A stretch of DNA of 46,890 bases from a virus: positions 1-46,890 of IMG/VR virus record IMGVR_UViG_3300012683_000005; one strand, written 5' to 3'. The notes beneath the pieces are model-generated. The model was given only the letters and a program-made list of their open reading frames with translations, was not told the DNA's origin and searched no databases. Position numbers and translations under genes: made by a program. Below, one piece after another: positions 46,595-46,890 of this stretch (the stretch's first letter is position 1; every line of letters starts with the position of its first letter).

Positions 46595-46792
46595 CTAGCC
46601 AAGCCTGCGTGTGACTTCTGCCAGTTCGCGTTCCAGAGCGGCACGTTGCTTAGCAAGGCGAGATTTGTCCCGCTGACCGTTCAGCCACCGCGTAATCACG
46701 TAGCGAGACTCCATCGAGCCATGCTTGCGCTGCAAGGCATCAAGCTGCCTGAACATGGCCTTCACCACCTTTTTCTCTACCTTTTGTCTCAT
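46595..46792 (-). CDS. Small basic coiled-coil protein, 65 aa
   Basis: RQKVEKKVVKAMFRQLDALQ, then a helical Arg/Lys/Glu-rich tail (KQRAALERELAEVTRRLG). AGGAG lies 6-7 bases before the ATG at 46792, inside the terminal repeat. On the circle it follows the gene at 41-256. Function unknown. Confidence 0.68.
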   Translation of the reverse strand: MRQKVEKKVVKAMFRQLDALQRKHGSMESRYVITRWLNGQRDKSRLAKQRAALERELAEVTRRLG

Positions 46793-46890
46793 GACTTCTC
46801 CTGTTGATTAAACTTTCTTCCCTGTGCGCTTGCGCTTGAGAGCGGCGGCCCCGTGCACTCGCATTTTATGCACCACAGTTTCATCGCCAC
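46768..46890. repeat. Terminal direct repeat, right copy
   Basis: Exact copy of bases 1-123. It includes the start of the gene at 46595-46792 and the 3' end (from 46808) of the gene annotated at 41-256. Confidence 0.95.

Noticed and set aside
1-46890. Integrase, excisionase, reverse transcriptase/DGR, tRNA genes, CRISPR arrays and insertion sequences
   Set aside because: Looked for by motif on both strands; none could be supported. The absence of an integrase leaves the lifestyle open despite the regulatory operon.

Overview
The window is a complete or near-complete genome of a short-tailed (podovirus-type) double-stranded DNA phage. The first 123 bases are repeated exactly as the last 123, so the contig closes into a circle of about 46,767 bp. 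Genes are densely packed, often with 1-14 base overlaps. The tail module has T7-like order (two tail tubular proteins, then three internal virion proteins), but there is no phage RNA polymerase, DNA polymerase or integrase. Shine-Dalgarno sites, a Tat-type leader, Sec signal peptides, a Bbp19-type protein and high GC content point to a Gram-negative, probably proteobacterial, host. The host itself cannot be named from the sequence.

Layout. (1) A leftward operon starts at 2150, runs through base 1 and, on the circle, continues from 46792 down to 43607. It carries many small proteins, a RecE-like PD-(D/E)XK nuclease, an ASCH-like protein and small membrane proteins. (2) A rightward early block (2297-6303) holds small proteins, a truncated Tat-leader pectate-lyase-like protein, a VRR-NUC nuclease and a zinc-finger/RepA-type helicase. 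(3) A leftward regulatory operon (7994-6230) holds a stand-alone copy of the helicase's C-terminal domain, a Cro/C1-like HTH protein and small zinc proteins. (4) A non-coding hub (about 7995-8656) has an 11-bp repeat family, DnaA-like boxes, a palindrome and divergent promoters. It is the best candidate for the replication origin and control region. (5) A rightward late block (8657-43610) holds terminase, portal, scaffold, capsid, tail and internal virion genes, fibre-like proteins, lysis genes and an exported FN3 protein.

The most unusual content is a sugar-donor and protein-glycosylation system built into the late operon. Between the portal-side genes and the scaffold lie a RfaE/HldE-type PfkB kinase, a GmhA-like SIS isomerase, a split minimal thiamine-diphosphate enzyme (E1 alpha and E1 beta halves), a small conserved-looking protein and a radical SAM/SPASM enzyme. 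After the scaffold come an HldE-type nucleotidyltransferase, a small Cys-rich protein and a TPR plus O-GlcNAc-transferase-like (GT41) glycosyltransferase, directly before the capsid gene. A second, divergent TPR-GT41 enzyme sits in the fibre module, one small gene after a 514-residue Val/Ser/Ala/Thr repeat protein. My reading (inference) is that the phage makes an activated heptose-like sugar during late infection and attaches it to its own virion proteins.

A second point of interest is that the C-terminal domain of the replicative helicase (3' end of the 4213-6303 gene) recurs as a free-standing 79-residue protein (7755-7994). That protein is transcribed away from the 11-bp repeat cluster, which suggests a shared DNA-binding domain acting on one set of sites.
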